From JANRJY01 sp033763735 (GTDB lineage: Bacteria > Bacteroidota > Bacteroidia > Cytophagales > UBA9547): a stretch of DNA of 64,000 nucleotides. Location: NCBI GenBank assembly GCA_033763735.1, contig JANRJY010000087.1, positions 48,812 through 112,811 on the forward strand. Direction: 5' to 3'. The notes beneath the pieces are model-generated. The model searched no databases, had not been told where the DNA came from, and was given only the letters and a program-made list of their open reading frames with translations. The translations under genes were made by a program, and so were the position numbers. Below, one piece after another: positions 9,143 through 18,604 of the stretch; position 1 is the first letter of the stretch, and each line of letters begins with the position of its first letter.

Positions 9143-10645
9143 TTAATTAAGGGTTAATAATGATTCTAATTCTTCTATTTTTTTATCTTTTCTCTTAAGT
9201 TTTAATTCTAACATTTCAACTTTCGCCTGAATTGATTCTACTTCATCTCTATGTTTGAAGGCCATTTCTGCCATCTCAGCTTCTTTTTTGCGGGCCTCTT
9301 CAAGTACTTGCATCAAATGCACTTCTTTACGCCTCATTTCTTCCTGTGTAGCACTAAGTTCTTCCATGTTCTGGCGCATTTCTTCTTCTTGGGCACGCAT
9401 TTCTTCGGTTTGTTGCATTGATTGTGAAAGCAAAACTTTTGTTCTTTCATTGATTTTAAGGTTTCCTATGGCCGAGGCAATGCTTTCTGCCAATTTTTTC
9501 AGAAAATCAACTTGATACTGCTCAAACTTTTTGAAGGAAGCGAGTTCCACAACTCCATACACTTCTTCATTAACCATTAGAGGCAATACCAATATGCAAC
9601 CTGGTGTAGATGCTCCCAAACCTGAAGTGATATAGGTATATCTGTCAGGGACTTTGGTAATTAATGTAATGTCTTTTTCCAGATAACACTGCCCTACCAT
9701 GCCTTCACCAATATCTATGCGTTTTTCAAGAAACTTTTTTCGGTCATAAGCATAACATGCTTCGAGAGAAAGATATTTTTCATGATTGCTTTCTTCAACA
9801 ACAAAAAGTCCTCCTTGATTGGCATCCAGATATTTTACTATGTTTCTGATGATGTTGTCATAGGTCTGTTTTACGGTTTCATTATTTTGCCTCAGAATTT
9901 CTGCAAACATTGCCAAGCCGTTATTGGCCCATTCGCGTTTTTTATCCTCAATCCTGGTTTCTTCAATTTGACTGATGTAGTCGTTGAGTTTCTTTTCATT
10001 GGCTTTTAGTGCTTCGGTGGTTTTCTCAGTTTCTTCAAATAATTTTTGATTTTTCAATTCAGTTTTGGCATTGAAATATTGGAGTATATATAATGTGGCG
10101 CACACTATTGAACAGGCAGTAAACATGAAGATATTTTCCAATTTGGGTGAATAAGCCAATGGGTTAGTTTCGAATGGTTCTACAAGTCCATTCAAAGGTT
10201 TTACCAATAATATGGCCAACACACATAATATAAATGAGGCAACCAGCAATATTTTATCTTTAAAGTCAAACAATATCCATGGCAAGAGGATAAAACTTAA
10301 TTGAATCAGATAATTACCAGTAATGGGTACATCGTTCTTGGTAATAATGCTGATGTGAATAAAAAAACTAACTATGGCCGGATTAGTAGCTGTGATGAAT
10401 CGTGCCAAATAATTATTATTTGATGCATTAAGAAAAGGTACGCTACAAAAAAGCAAACCCGAAACAATAACAAAAGGCAAAATTTCAGGTATAAATATCA
10501 GTGATATTACTATATATATGGCAACCATTCCCACGAAATACAACGCAATTCCATTGCTAAGGCGAATCTTTTGATTGGTATATTCGTTTTGATAATCACT
10601 TACACCTGCTGTTAAGATTTTGTTGAAGATCAATTGGAGTTCCAT
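9143..10645 (-). CDS. Membrane GAF-domain sensor with coiled coils
   Basis: A 500-residue protein. About six hydrophobic segments span residues 33-190 (for example VGMVAIYIVISLIFI and FTACSIVCATLYILQYF). A coiled coil (about 195-240), a GAF domain (about 255-405, with GEGMVGQCYLEKDITLITKV and CILVLPLMVNEEVYGVVELA) and a long charged C-terminal coiled coil rich in EEEMRQNMEELSATQEEMRR follow. There is no histidine-kinase, GGDEF or phosphatase domain, so output is probably through protein contact; such proteins are known in Bacteroidota next to kinases. The immediate partner here is the downstream V4R-like protein. Ligand unknown. Confidence 0.75.
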   Translation of the reverse strand: MELQLIFNKILTAGVSDYQNEYTNQKIRLSNGIALYFVGMVAIYIVISLIFIPEILPFVIVSGLLFCSVPFLNASNNNYLARFITATNPAIVSFFIHISIITKNDVPITGNYLIQLSFILLPWILFDFKDKILLVASFILCVLAILLVKPLNGLVEPFETNPLAYSPKLENIFMFTACSIVCATLYILQYFNAKTELKNQKLFEETEKTTEALKANEKKLNDYISQIEETRIEDKKREWANNGLAMFAEILRQNNETVKQTYDNIIRNIVKYLDANQGGLFVVEESNHEKYLSLEACYAYDRKKFLEKRIDIGEGMVGQCYLEKDITLITKVPDRYTYITSGLGASTPGCILVLPLMVNEEVYGVVELASFKKFEQYQVDFLKKLAESIASAIGNLKINERTKVLLSQSMQQTEEMRAQEEEMRQNMEELSATQEEMRRKEVHLMQVLEEARKKEAEMAEMAFKHRDEVESIQAKVEMLELKLKRKDKKIEELESLLTLN

Positions 10646-10704
10646 AATAAAGTTTTAAGGATATTAAAATCGATTTCTTTTGGGTTATAATTTAATCGAT
10701 ATAT

Positions 10705-10712
10705 CAAAAATA
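10705..10712 (-). promoter_or_regulatory. Possible -7 element for the GAF operon
   Basis: CAAAAATA is the complement of TATTTTTG (TAnnTTTG), about 60 bp before the GAF-protein start. The nearest CAAA for a -33 site (10739-10742) gives a long 26-bp spacer, so this is weak. Confidence 0.35.
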
Positions 10713-10827
10713 GTTTAGAACATTGCCGGTTTTTAGCTCAAATGAGTAGGTGGCAATATTTGATAGTAATTGTATTGAATTAACTTAGCAAATGAATTTA
10801 TACTAATAAGTCAAGCGTATTCTTAAT

Positions 10828-10860
10828 TTTGAAATATTGAATCTATTATAAATAACTTTG
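10828..10860 (+). promoter_or_regulatory. Bacteroidota promoter of the channel-like gene
   Basis: TTTG at 10828-10831, a 21-bp spacer and TAACTTTG at 10853-10860 match both halves of the Bacteroidota primary promoter. Predicted start of transcription is near 10867, giving a leader of about 28 bp before the ATG at 10895. Confidence 0.7.
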
Positions 10861-10894
10861 CTTTCACTTACATAGCTCATTACCATTACATGAA

Positions 10895-11413
10895 ATGAAT
10901 TTGTTTAGAGACACTTTACTGAAAAACATTGCATTAGTTATATTCGGATGGGTCATTTTTTATATTGATGACAAAGAGTTTTTGGAAATATATTATACCA
11001 AATGGTTAATCATTGGATTAGCTACATTTAAAACCGTTTTCTTTTTTGTACAGTCTATTAAAAAAATATTTGAAACTTCCGACAAAGAAGTATCCTACCA
11101 TCATTTTTTGATATTTATGGGGATAAATATTGTATTAATAATTATCTCTTTTACCATTGATTTTATTTGTTTGCATCAGGTGGATGCACATGCTTTTATG
11201 GGAATATCTGCCAACAGTAGCTTTTTTGACATTTGTTTTGAGATGCTTTATTTTAGCGTTCTGGGATTTAACAACCTTGGTTTTTATGACGTAATACCTA
11301 TGGGTAAAGCGGCCAAAATATTGGTTATGGAAGAGATATTTGCATACATATGTACCATCATATTTATCCTTTCTGATTTTATGAGCTTAAAAGAATCGTT
11401 ACTGACTATATAA
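10895..11413 (+). CDS. Ion-channel-like membrane protein with atypical selectivity filter
   Basis: A 172-residue membrane protein with about four transmembrane helices (near 10-25, 35-53, 70-92 and 140-165). The last pair encloses a re-entrant loop, FEMLYFSVLGFNNLGFYDVI, at about 115-134, which lines up with the pore helix and filter of two-TM potassium channels (consensus ..YFSxxTxTTLGYGDxxP). Here TTLGYGD is replaced by NNLGFYD, so both the TxG threonines and the second glycine are lost. Potassium selectivity is therefore doubtful. It lies 47 bp before an MgtC gene on the same strand and close to a TMEM175 gene, forming an ion-transport group. The channel relation is inferred. Confidence 0.55.
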   Translation: MNLFRDTLLKNIALVIFGWVIFYIDDKEFLEIYYTKWLIIGLATFKTVFFFVQSIKKIFETSDKEVSYHHFLIFMGINIVLIIISFTIDFICLHQVDAHAFMGISANSSFFDICFEMLYFSVLGFNNLGFYDVIPMGKAAKILVMEEIFAYICTIIFILSDFMSLKESLLTI

Positions 11414-11460
11414 AGTAAAAAGACTGGAAATTAATATTTCAAATTCATAACATTGTACAC

Positions 11461-12090
11461 ATGATATCTGAAGATTTATTAAAACTTTTGTTTGCCTTAC
11501 TAATAGGCGGTGTGGTAGGTGCAGAAAGGGAGTATAGCAGCAAACCTGCAGGTTTCCGTACCATGATATTGATCTGCATGGGTTCTACGCTGTTCACTTT
11601 AATATCCATGAAAATAGGTGGTGCCAACAATGCGGATAGAGTGGCTGCAAATATCATTACTGGTATTGGCTTTATAGGTGCAGGTGTAATGTTTAAGGAT
11701 GGCTTTACGGTAAGCGGTCTCACTACTGCTGCATGCATATCGGTAACTGCTGCTTTAGGTATGGCAGTGGGTATAGCCGAAAATCAACTGGCTTTGTTTG
11801 GTACGGTGGTAGTTATTGTTGTATTGTCTGTTTTTGAATTTTTACAAAATATAATTGACAACGTTCACCAGAAAAGGAATTTTAAAATATCATTCTCAAA
11901 AGAAAAATACAAGGCTACGGATATTGAAACAAAGCTACAGGAACTCAAATTGACATATTTTATTAAAAGTGAATTGAAGATAAAATCGGAAATAACAATG
12001 TACTTGGAAGTATATGGCAGTAAAAATAAGATAACGAACTTCAATCGTTTTTTGATATCGAGTGATTTGATTGATGCGGTGGAAGGCTAA
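11461..12090 (+). CDS. MgtC/SapB family membrane protein
   Basis: A 209-residue protein. The N-terminal 130 residues carry the hydrophobic MgtC core with its signature stretches LLIGGVVGAEREYSSKPAGF, GANNADRVAANIITGIGFIG and GAGVMFKDGFTVSGLTTAAC. The soluble C-terminal part (about 140-209) is an ACT-like domain. MgtC proteins respond to magnesium limitation and envelope stress and modulate ATP synthase or related targets in other bacteria; the role here is not known. The last 33 codons have a diverged copy at 12937-13035. The upstream channel-like gene may be co-transcribed. Confidence 0.9.
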   Translation: MISEDLLKLLFALLIGGVVGAEREYSSKPAGFRTMILICMGSTLFTLISMKIGGANNADRVAANIITGIGFIGAGVMFKDGFTVSGLTTAACISVTAALGMAVGIAENQLALFGTVVVIVVLSVFEFLQNIIDNVHQKRNFKISFSKEKYKATDIETKLQELKLTYFIKSELKIKSEITMYLEVYGSKNKITNFNRFLISSDLIDAVEG

Positions 12091-12116
12091 GTAGCATTTG
12101 TAAGTGTTTCAGTAAG

Positions 12117-12710
12117 CTAATTATTCTCTGATTGTTTTTTATAAATTTCTCTTTCAATTCGGATATCCGGAACCAGCCATATCAAAGCAATTAACACATA
12201 GATTCCTCCGGACACCCACAGGTTAATCCAGGAAAAACTTATACCAACCAAATATAAAATAGGTGACATTTTACCTTTGATGTCCTTGCCGATGGCCTTT
12301 GCAAGTATGGATTCTTTCCCATCAATTTTTATAATTTGGAGTTGCAATATAAAGTAGGCTATGGCCGACATTAAAAGTATAAAGCCATACATGGCCATAG
12401 GGATATTACTGAAGCTGTTTTCGCCCATCCAACCGGTAACAAATGGGATTAATGAAAGCCAAAAAAGCAAATGCAGATTGGCCCACAGAATATTTCCGCT
12501 CACCTTTGATACGGTATGCATCATGTGATGGTGGTTGTTCCAATAGATGCCAATATAAATAAAGCTCAACAGATAGCTAAGGAAAATAGGCATTAGTGGA
12601 ATCAAATCAGATAATTCCTTTCCGTGAGGCACCTTTATTTCGAGTACCATTATGGTGATAATAATGGCCAATACGCCATCGCTGAATGCTTCTAATCGTC
12701 CTTTGCTCAT
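12117..12710 (-). CDS. TMEM175-family potassium channel-like protein
   Basis: A 197-residue integral membrane protein with about six helices. The first helix carries the diagnostic (F/Y)SDGV motif in RLEAFSDGVLAIIITIMVLE, the hallmark of TMEM175 (formerly DUF1211) proteins, which are potassium-permeable channels in bacteria. The single-repeat length fits the bacterial form that assembles as a tetramer. It is convergent with mgtC, 26 bp apart. Confidence 0.88.
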   Translation of the reverse strand: MSKGRLEAFSDGVLAIIITIMVLEIKVPHGKELSDLIPLMPIFLSYLLSFIYIGIYWNNHHHMMHTVSKVSGNILWANLHLLFWLSLIPFVTGWMGENSFSNIPMAMYGFILLMSAIAYFILQLQIIKIDGKESILAKAIGKDIKGKMSPILYLVGISFSWINLWVSGGIYVLIALIWLVPDIRIEREIYKKQSENN

Positions 12711-12936
12711 TGGGGTGATAGATTTAAGTTGGAATGAATCTGCTGTTCGTCATATTAGCGAGCGCATGTCGAACGAAAGATACAAAGGGATTTTCAATCC
12801 CGTAAGTATTTGTTAGTTTTCATTTCGTAGGATTATATATGCTATTTTTTTTGCCGTTGTTGGTACTCCCAATTTGCCCTTGTGTCTTTTGTCCAACAAG
12901 AAGATAAGTTCGTTTGTTGGTGACCTCCGCTATTTC
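12711..12936. other. Intergenic region without recognised gene
   Basis: No open frame or RNA is recognised between the TMEM175 start and the mgtC remnant. CCAACAAG at about 12892 and TTGTTGG at about 12914 could pair as a small stem. No transposon end is visible. Confidence 0.5.
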
Positions 12937-13035
12937 CAATGTACTTGGAAGTGTATGGCAGTAAAAATAAGATTATGAACTTTAATCGTTTTTTGATATC
13001 AAGTGATATAATTGATGCTGTAGAGAGCTAAGTAA
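12937..13035 (+). pseudogene. Remnant of a second mgtC copy (3' end only)
   Basis: About 99 bp match 11996-12094, the last 31 codons of the intact mgtC plus the stop codon and a few bases after it. In frame it reads MYLEVYGSKNKIMNFNRFL then ISSDIIDAVES and TAA, against ISSDLIDAVEG in the intact gene. Most differences are at third codon positions or are conservative, which suggests it diverged while still part of a coding copy and then lost its 5' part. No start or upstream homology is visible. Confidence 0.75.
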
Positions 13036-13117
13036 CTTTTGAAAGCTAAAGTATAGTGTCTCGTTCTGAAAAAGAAATACTACCGGGTATGAAATCATAG
13101 AAGATTGGTTAATTACT

Positions 13118-15217
13118 TCAATCAATTATCTCAAACTCCGTTCTGCGGTTTTGTTTACGTCCTTCTTCCACATCATTACTTGCAACGGGTCTATCTGAAC
13201 CATAGCCTTTGGTGACTAATCGTTCTTTAGGTACACCATGTGAAATCAGGTATTCGTAAATAGCAATTGCTCTTTTTTGTGATAGTTCTTTGTTTATTTT
13301 TACAGAACCACGATTATCAGTGTGACCGGATATTTCTAATTTAAGCTTATTATATTTTAATAAAAAACGTACCAAAAAATCCAACTCCGTATTTGATTCC
13401 GGATCAAGTTCCGACTCACCACTTTCAAAGAAAATATTTCTTAGTGTAAATCTTTCTCCCTTTTTTGGTTTATGAAGTGCCATATCTTCCTTTTTTTCAG
13501 TAATTGTCACATCCTGAGGCAAATGCAACATGGATGAATAAAAAATATATCCTTCCTTTTCTACATCTATCGAATAGTCATATCCCTTTGGTAACGTAAT
13601 TACTAATTCCCCTAATTCATTCGTATTCAACTCAATAGTACGCTTGTGCGAGTGGAGTTGGTGAATATCCACTTTACAAGTCAATGGTGCCTTACTTTGA
13701 ACATCTGTAACTTTAATTTTGTAAGTAATTCTATTGTTACCTACAAATTCATTGATATCATTAGTTATTACAGTTGCAACCGACTTATTCATTTTTATTC
13801 CTGCCATATTGTAGTCAGAAAGTGGCTTTGAACTCAGAAAATGTTGCACTTTTAAGCCATCCGGTCCGCTAACCAATGCTTTTTGAGTATAATTAGAGTC
13901 TAATGCAATGTAATACAGGTCTTTATCCCCTACCCCTCCTTTGCGGGCCGAAGCAAAGTAAGCATGCTTTCCGTTGTCAGCAAGCGAAAAGTATATATCA
14001 TCGTCTGCAGAATTAATTGGATACCCAATATTAATAGGGTCTTTCCATTTGTTAGTTTTTTTATCAAATTTCACTGAAAATATGTCGTATCCTCCCATAC
14101 AATTGTGCCCATTGGAGCTGAAAAATAAAGTTGTACCATCAGGACTTATAAATGGCGCATCTTCATCCAATTCGCTGTTGATCCGAGTACCCATATTCAC
14201 AGGGTCGCTCCACTTTCCATCTTTATCCATTTTTGAATAATAAATATCTAACCCTCCGTGCCCTTCCGGACGATTGCTTGAAAAATATATGGTTTTACCA
14301 TCTTTTGAAAAACATGCCGAAGGTTCTTTGTACTTAGTATTAATTTTCTTACTGATTGGTTCCGGCTTACTCCAATTATTGTTTGTTTGTTTTGAAATAT
14401 AAATATCTCCTCCATTATCAGCCCTATATAATAATAATGTTTTACTATCTGAAGAAATGGCTATACATGCATCGTGTGATGGGGTATTAACCGGTGGACC
14501 CAAATTTTCAGGTAAATCCCAGTTCCCAAGCATATTTTTTCTGGAAATCCAAATATCTTCAAAAGGCAAGTTGTCTTCGTCCATTTTATATCCCATATTC
14601 TGAGGTCGTCTTGCCGTAAAAACCATTGTTTTGCCGTCTCCTGATACAAATGGTGCATACTCAGGGAAAATAGTATTTACTTTTTGATCTATTAAATTAA
14701 TATCATGCTCATACATATGGTAATATATCAATTTGGCATTTTGGCATTCTTCTATTCTCCTTCTCGTTTTCATTTTTTCTTCTAAAACTGAAGACCCAAT
14801 TTGAGTGCAAATTTTATCATTTACGTATGTCATGTACTTGTCGTAATAATTTTCAGCCTCATCAAATTGCAAATTCAAATGATATGCCCTACCCAATCGG
14901 TAAAGAATATCCGGTGCACTTTCAAAATCAATGTCAAAAGCGGTTTGATAATATTTCACCGCAGAGTCTTTACTGGGCGATAATTCATAACACTTGCCTA
15001 ACCAATAATATGCTTCAGCGAAATTCTTTTTTAGGGTAAGGCACTTTTTGAACATAATTGTTGCTTGTCTGTAATTACCTTTATTATATAATTCAATTCC
15101 TGATAGCAATTCAGAATTATTTGATTTCAAATTTTGTGCGCATAAAATGTTGAAAGAAAAAAAGCATACACAGAAATTAAAAAATAAAAGTATCAATTTC
15201 GTTAACAGTTTAATCAC
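13118..15217 (-). CDS. OmpA/PD40/TPR envelope protein (PorE-like)
   Basis: A 699-residue exported protein: signal peptide (to about residue 28, ending LCAQ), TPR units at about 35-130 (ELYNKGNYRQATIMFKKCL, AYYWLGKCYELSPSKDSAVK), PD40 propeller repeats at about 175-430 (IYFSSNRPEGHGGLDIYYSK, LFFSSNGHNCMGGYDIF), a beta-sandwich Cna/carboxypeptidase-like domain at about 480-570, and an OmpA domain at the end (LEISGHTDNRGSVKINKELS, and GRKQNRRTEFEII). This is the domain order of PorE, which links the type IX secretion machine to peptidoglycan. It is closest in layout to the copy at 35551-37533. Stand-alone transcription; the large upstream gap holds no obvious gene. Confidence 0.85.
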   Translation of the reverse strand: MIKLLTKLILLFFNFCVCFFSFNILCAQNLKSNNSELLSGIELYNKGNYRQATIMFKKCLTLKKNFAEAYYWLGKCYELSPSKDSAVKYYQTAFDIDFESAPDILYRLGRAYHLNLQFDEAENYYDKYMTYVNDKICTQIGSSVLEEKMKTRRRIEECQNAKLIYYHMYEHDINLIDQKVNTIFPEYAPFVSGDGKTMVFTARRPQNMGYKMDEDNLPFEDIWISRKNMLGNWDLPENLGPPVNTPSHDACIAISSDSKTLLLYRADNGGDIYISKQTNNNWSKPEPISKKINTKYKEPSACFSKDGKTIYFSSNRPEGHGGLDIYYSKMDKDGKWSDPVNMGTRINSELDEDAPFISPDGTTLFFSSNGHNCMGGYDIFSVKFDKKTNKWKDPINIGYPINSADDDIYFSLADNGKHAYFASARKGGVGDKDLYYIALDSNYTQKALVSGPDGLKVQHFLSSKPLSDYNMAGIKMNKSVATVITNDINEFVGNNRITYKIKVTDVQSKAPLTCKVDIHQLHSHKRTIELNTNELGELVITLPKGYDYSIDVEKEGYIFYSSMLHLPQDVTITEKKEDMALHKPKKGERFTLRNIFFESGESELDPESNTELDFLVRFLLKYNKLKLEISGHTDNRGSVKINKELSQKRAIAIYEYLISHGVPKERLVTKGYGSDRPVASNDVEEGRKQNRRTEFEIID

Positions 15218-15812
15218 ATTAGATACTATGTTTTATGTATCTATTTTAGCGACTTTACTCATCAGTTAAAAATGTAGCAAAATTCAATCAAACTAATATT
15301 TGAAGAGGATATTGGCTTTTAGTTCCCATTTTTGTGTTGTTATTTGATACATATAAATATAAATCATACGAATAAATGTATATTTTTAAGAAAATTAAAA
15401 AAAATAATAGTTGTAATTAAAGTTTAGTTTATGTCAGTTTTAACACAAACACAATATTCCATTAACGCAAATTTGACACATTGTTAATAATTATTTGACA
15501 CTAAAATTGAAACTTCTATACAAAAGTAACTTTACTAAGAAATGATTTTAGTTAATTTTTAAAGACTTATATTTCCTCCTTTTTTAGTATTCCCCTCTCA
15601 CCATAGATAAGTCTTTTGACTGGCAAAAAATCTCAATTTTAATACAACAACATACTATTTTTGAGCATATTACCTAATTTATAAGCAGTAACACCAATTT
15701 TTAACTTAACTGATTAACAAGTCAAATGACCAACAAAGGCAAAATATCATAGAGTCACCTTCGTATTTCCTACAAATAAGACTACGGTTAGTGGAATACC
15801 ACAAATACTTCC
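15218..15812. other. 595-bp AT-rich intergenic region
   Basis: No gene is recognised on either strand. Two direct TTTGACAC copies occur at 15472-15479 and 15494-15501. CAAAAGTA at 15521-15528 (TACTTTTG on the minus strand) could be a -7 element for the OmpA gene, which would give a leader of about 300 bases. Nothing else stands out. Confidence 0.5.
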
Positions 15813-18533
15813 CTATTTCTCAACAGCACTCAGCCTTGATTTTCCAAATTCCAATATTTTGTCTATAAAATCATAAGGTTTATATCCTTGTATGGCTGCT
15901 TGATGATAGATACAAGTTGCAGGGGTCATTCCGGGCAGTGAGTTAATTTCAATTATGATTGTCTCGACTCGTCCATCTGCATAAATCCGTACAAATGCAT
16001 CTATTCGGCAATACCCTTCCACATTTAATATTCTGGCTACTTTTTCAAGCGTTTCTTTTACCGAATTGCATATTCTTTTTTGCTCTGCCGGATTGGATGA
16101 AAACCGGGCTGGCGTAATGTTTTGTCCTTCACCTGCCAAAAACTTCTCTTCCAACGACAACACTTCTCCTGATGCCAATGTTTCTGATGGTTCAAACACC
16201 TCATAAATCACTTTCCCATTGGAATCCAATTTGGTAAGCATACCTCCCGTAATTTCAAGAAAATGAATCGCATCTTTCCTATCTATCAAATCTTCAATGA
16301 GGAATTGCCTTTTGATTGGAAACTCTTCCGTTGATTTGAGGTTCAATACTTTTAAAGGTACCTCCGGAAAATCCATAGAATCGCGAAACATCATTTCGCA
16401 AAATGCTTTTAACTCATCTGTATTTTTAATCTTTTTTACAGCCGAGCTACATCCATCATCATGAGGCTTAGCAATGAAAGGATACTCAAACGTTTGTTCA
16501 ATATTTTTTGTTAGTCTTGATGGATTCTCTGTCCATTCATTTTTGTCAACCATTCGGTGCTTGGCAACCAGTATTCCCAATGAGCCTAATATCTCGTTAG
16601 TTTCAAATTTATTAATGGTAGTTTGCGATGATTGTACGCCTGATCCATTGTACGGTATATTGTACTTATCCAATATCGATTGCAAATTACCATCTTCTCC
16701 CGGACGTCCGTGCAAGGCAATAAAAACTTCATCAAATTCTTTACTCAAGTCTTCAATTGAAATTTTGACAGGTGACATGATCTTATTATTTTCAAACATG
16801 TTTCTAATTTTAACAGTTTCAGAAACAATATTTTGTATCACATCATGTGAAGTATTGCTATAATTAAGTATTTTTTCCTTTATATCATCAGCATTGTCTT
16901 TCAACATAATGTTGATAGGCATTTTATACAACTCAAATTGCGTATCATTGCCCGACAAGAAAATAGGTGTAGGTTTGTACTTTACCGATGATGATAATTT
17001 CTCGTATATATTCCTTCCACTCTCAACAGATATGTGTCGCTCAGTCGAATAGCCACCCATAATTACGGCTACTTTTATTTTTTTATTGTCCTGCAATTTG
17101 AGGTCATCAAGCTTCTCCGTTATTCGATGTGCAAGCTGAATTCTTTGATGCATCAGCTTCCCTTCCTTACTTCGTTCAACCAAAGAAGTGCGAATAATAT
17201 AGGTGATAAATTGAGAAGGATTTAAACCAATTTCTGCTGCCTGATGAAAGAAAAATGATGAAGGCAACATCCCTGAAGTGGTGTTAGGGTCGTTCAGAAC
17301 TATTCCACCATCTTCGGCAAAAAAACCATCAATACGGGCATATACATTGCAACCCAATACGGTAAATAATCGCGCGCATTCTTCCCTAATCATTTCGATA
17401 TGAGGAATTGGCAAATCAATAGGTGTTATTTTTTTGGTGATTCCAGGCAAATATTTGGCTCTGTAATCAAACACCTCATTGGATTTGATAATTTGAGTGG
17501 GTGGTAAAGAAATAGGATTTCCATTTTCATCCTGAATTACAATACATGAAAACTCCTTACCTTTTACAAACTTCTCTACTATAATTTCATATTCACCATA
17601 TATGCTTTCGAGTTGGATTTGTTCGATACCGATGTGAAATTGCTCTTCTATAAAATTAACTAATTTCCCGGGGCTTTGAATTTCTATTCCACCAGGAACT
17701 TTGGCTTTAGGAGCATGGGCTAAAACGGGAAGTCCTATACCGGTTTTGATATCAGTCAATTCAGCTATATACTTTTGTTTATCTGAAGGAGGTAATGATT
17801 GCCATTTTTGTTTGGTAATATTCACCATAAAAAAACTATTCGAAACAGCCTTTTCAAACGACTGAAAATCAGAACTATCCACAACCGAAACGCCAATTGA
17901 CGATCCTTGATTGGGTGACTTAATCACTAGTTTATCCCCCAATTTTACAGCTAATTCTGTCAATAGAACTTGTTTGTCATTTTGGGAAAGATTCTTCCAT
18001 TTGTTCTTGTTAATCAACTCAAAATCAAGAACTTGAAATTGGGCCATTTTCATGATTTTCTTCTGAACAATTTTGTTTACACCAATGGCGGAAGGCAATA
18101 TACCACATCCGGTATATGGCACGCCATACCAATCGAGTAATCCTTGAATATCTCCATCTTCACCAAATGGTCCGTGCAAAGTCAAAAAAGCGATGTCAAA
18201 TAACTTTTTGAATTCATTCGGAAACACACGCCTGCCAACATTTGAAATAATTTCATCCAATTTTTCATTGGGCAACTCGCCTAAGCTCTCGATATATATT
18301 TGAAACTGCTTCTCTGTTTCAGGGTAAAATTTTGCAGGTGGATAAAAATCGCGGATGGTTCCTTTATAAATGAACTGCCAGTTTAACAGTATAAAATTAC
18401 CTTTACTATCAATAAAAACAGGAACAGGTTCAAATATATTCTTGTCCAAATTATCATATACCGTTCTTCCACCGGCAAATGAAATCTCTCTTTCTCTCGA
18501 CTGACCTCCAAATAGTATACCTACCTTAATCAT
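15813..18533 (-). CDS. Tandem fusion of two D-alanine-D-alanine ligase units
   Basis: A 906-residue protein made of two ATP-grasp ligases in a row, about three times the usual Ddl length of 300-360 including long insertions. Unit 1 (about 1-445) starts VGILFGGQSREREISFAGGR; unit 2 (about 463-895) starts VAVIMGGYSTERHISVESGR. Both have the pre-ATP-grasp motif (LHGPFGEDGDIQGLLDWYGV; LHGRPGEDGNLQSILDKYNI) and the ATP-grasp body. The C-terminal metal site is canonical in unit 2 (EINSLPGMTPA) but altered in unit 1 (NDPNTTSGMLPSS). The product would supply D-Ala-D-Ala for peptidoglycan or make a related dipeptide. Unit 1 may have changed substrate or be regulatory. xerD lies 71 bp downstream on the same strand. 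Confidence 0.85.
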   Translation of the reverse strand: MIKVGILFGGQSREREISFAGGRTVYDNLDKNIFEPVPVFIDSKGNFILLNWQFIYKGTIRDFYPPAKFYPETEKQFQIYIESLGELPNEKLDEIISNVGRRVFPNEFKKLFDIAFLTLHGPFGEDGDIQGLLDWYGVPYTGCGILPSAIGVNKIVQKKIMKMAQFQVLDFELINKNKWKNLSQNDKQVLLTELAVKLGDKLVIKSPNQGSSIGVSVVDSSDFQSFEKAVSNSFFMVNITKQKWQSLPPSDKQKYIAELTDIKTGIGLPVLAHAPKAKVPGGIEIQSPGKLVNFIEEQFHIGIEQIQLESIYGEYEIIVEKFVKGKEFSCIVIQDENGNPISLPPTQIIKSNEVFDYRAKYLPGITKKITPIDLPIPHIEMIREECARLFTVLGCNVYARIDGFFAEDGGIVLNDPNTTSGMLPSSFFFHQAAEIGLNPSQFITYIIRTSLVERSKEGKLMHQRIQLAHRITEKLDDLKLQDNKKIKVAVIMGGYSTERHISVESGRNIYEKLSSSVKYKPTPIFLSGNDTQFELYKMPINIMLKDNADDIKEKILNYSNTSHDVIQNIVSETVKIRNMFENNKIMSPVKISIEDLSKEFDEVFIALHGRPGEDGNLQSILDKYNIPYNGSGVQSSQTTINKFETNEILGSLGILVAKHRMVDKNEWTENPSRLTKNIEQTFEYPFIAKPHDDGCSSAVKKIKNTDELKAFCEMMFRDSMDFPEVPLKVLNLKSTEEFPIKRQFLIEDLIDRKDAIHFLEITGGMLTKLDSNGKVIYEVFEPSETLASGEVLSLEEKFLAGEGQNITPARFSSNPAEQKRICNSVKETLEKVARILNVEGYCRIDAFVRIYADGRVETIIIEINSLPGMTPATCIYHQAAIQGYKPYDFIDKILEFGKSRLSAVEK

Positions 18534-18604
18534 ATAATTATATTTAGAACAAATATGAAGGGAATTATTTTATTTTTATAAACAGAAAAAGATGGTTGTC
18601 AATT

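Noticed and set aside
12711..12936. Insertion-sequence remnant
   Set aside because: The small CCAACAA/TTGTTGG stem is too short, and there is no transposase fragment or target duplication.
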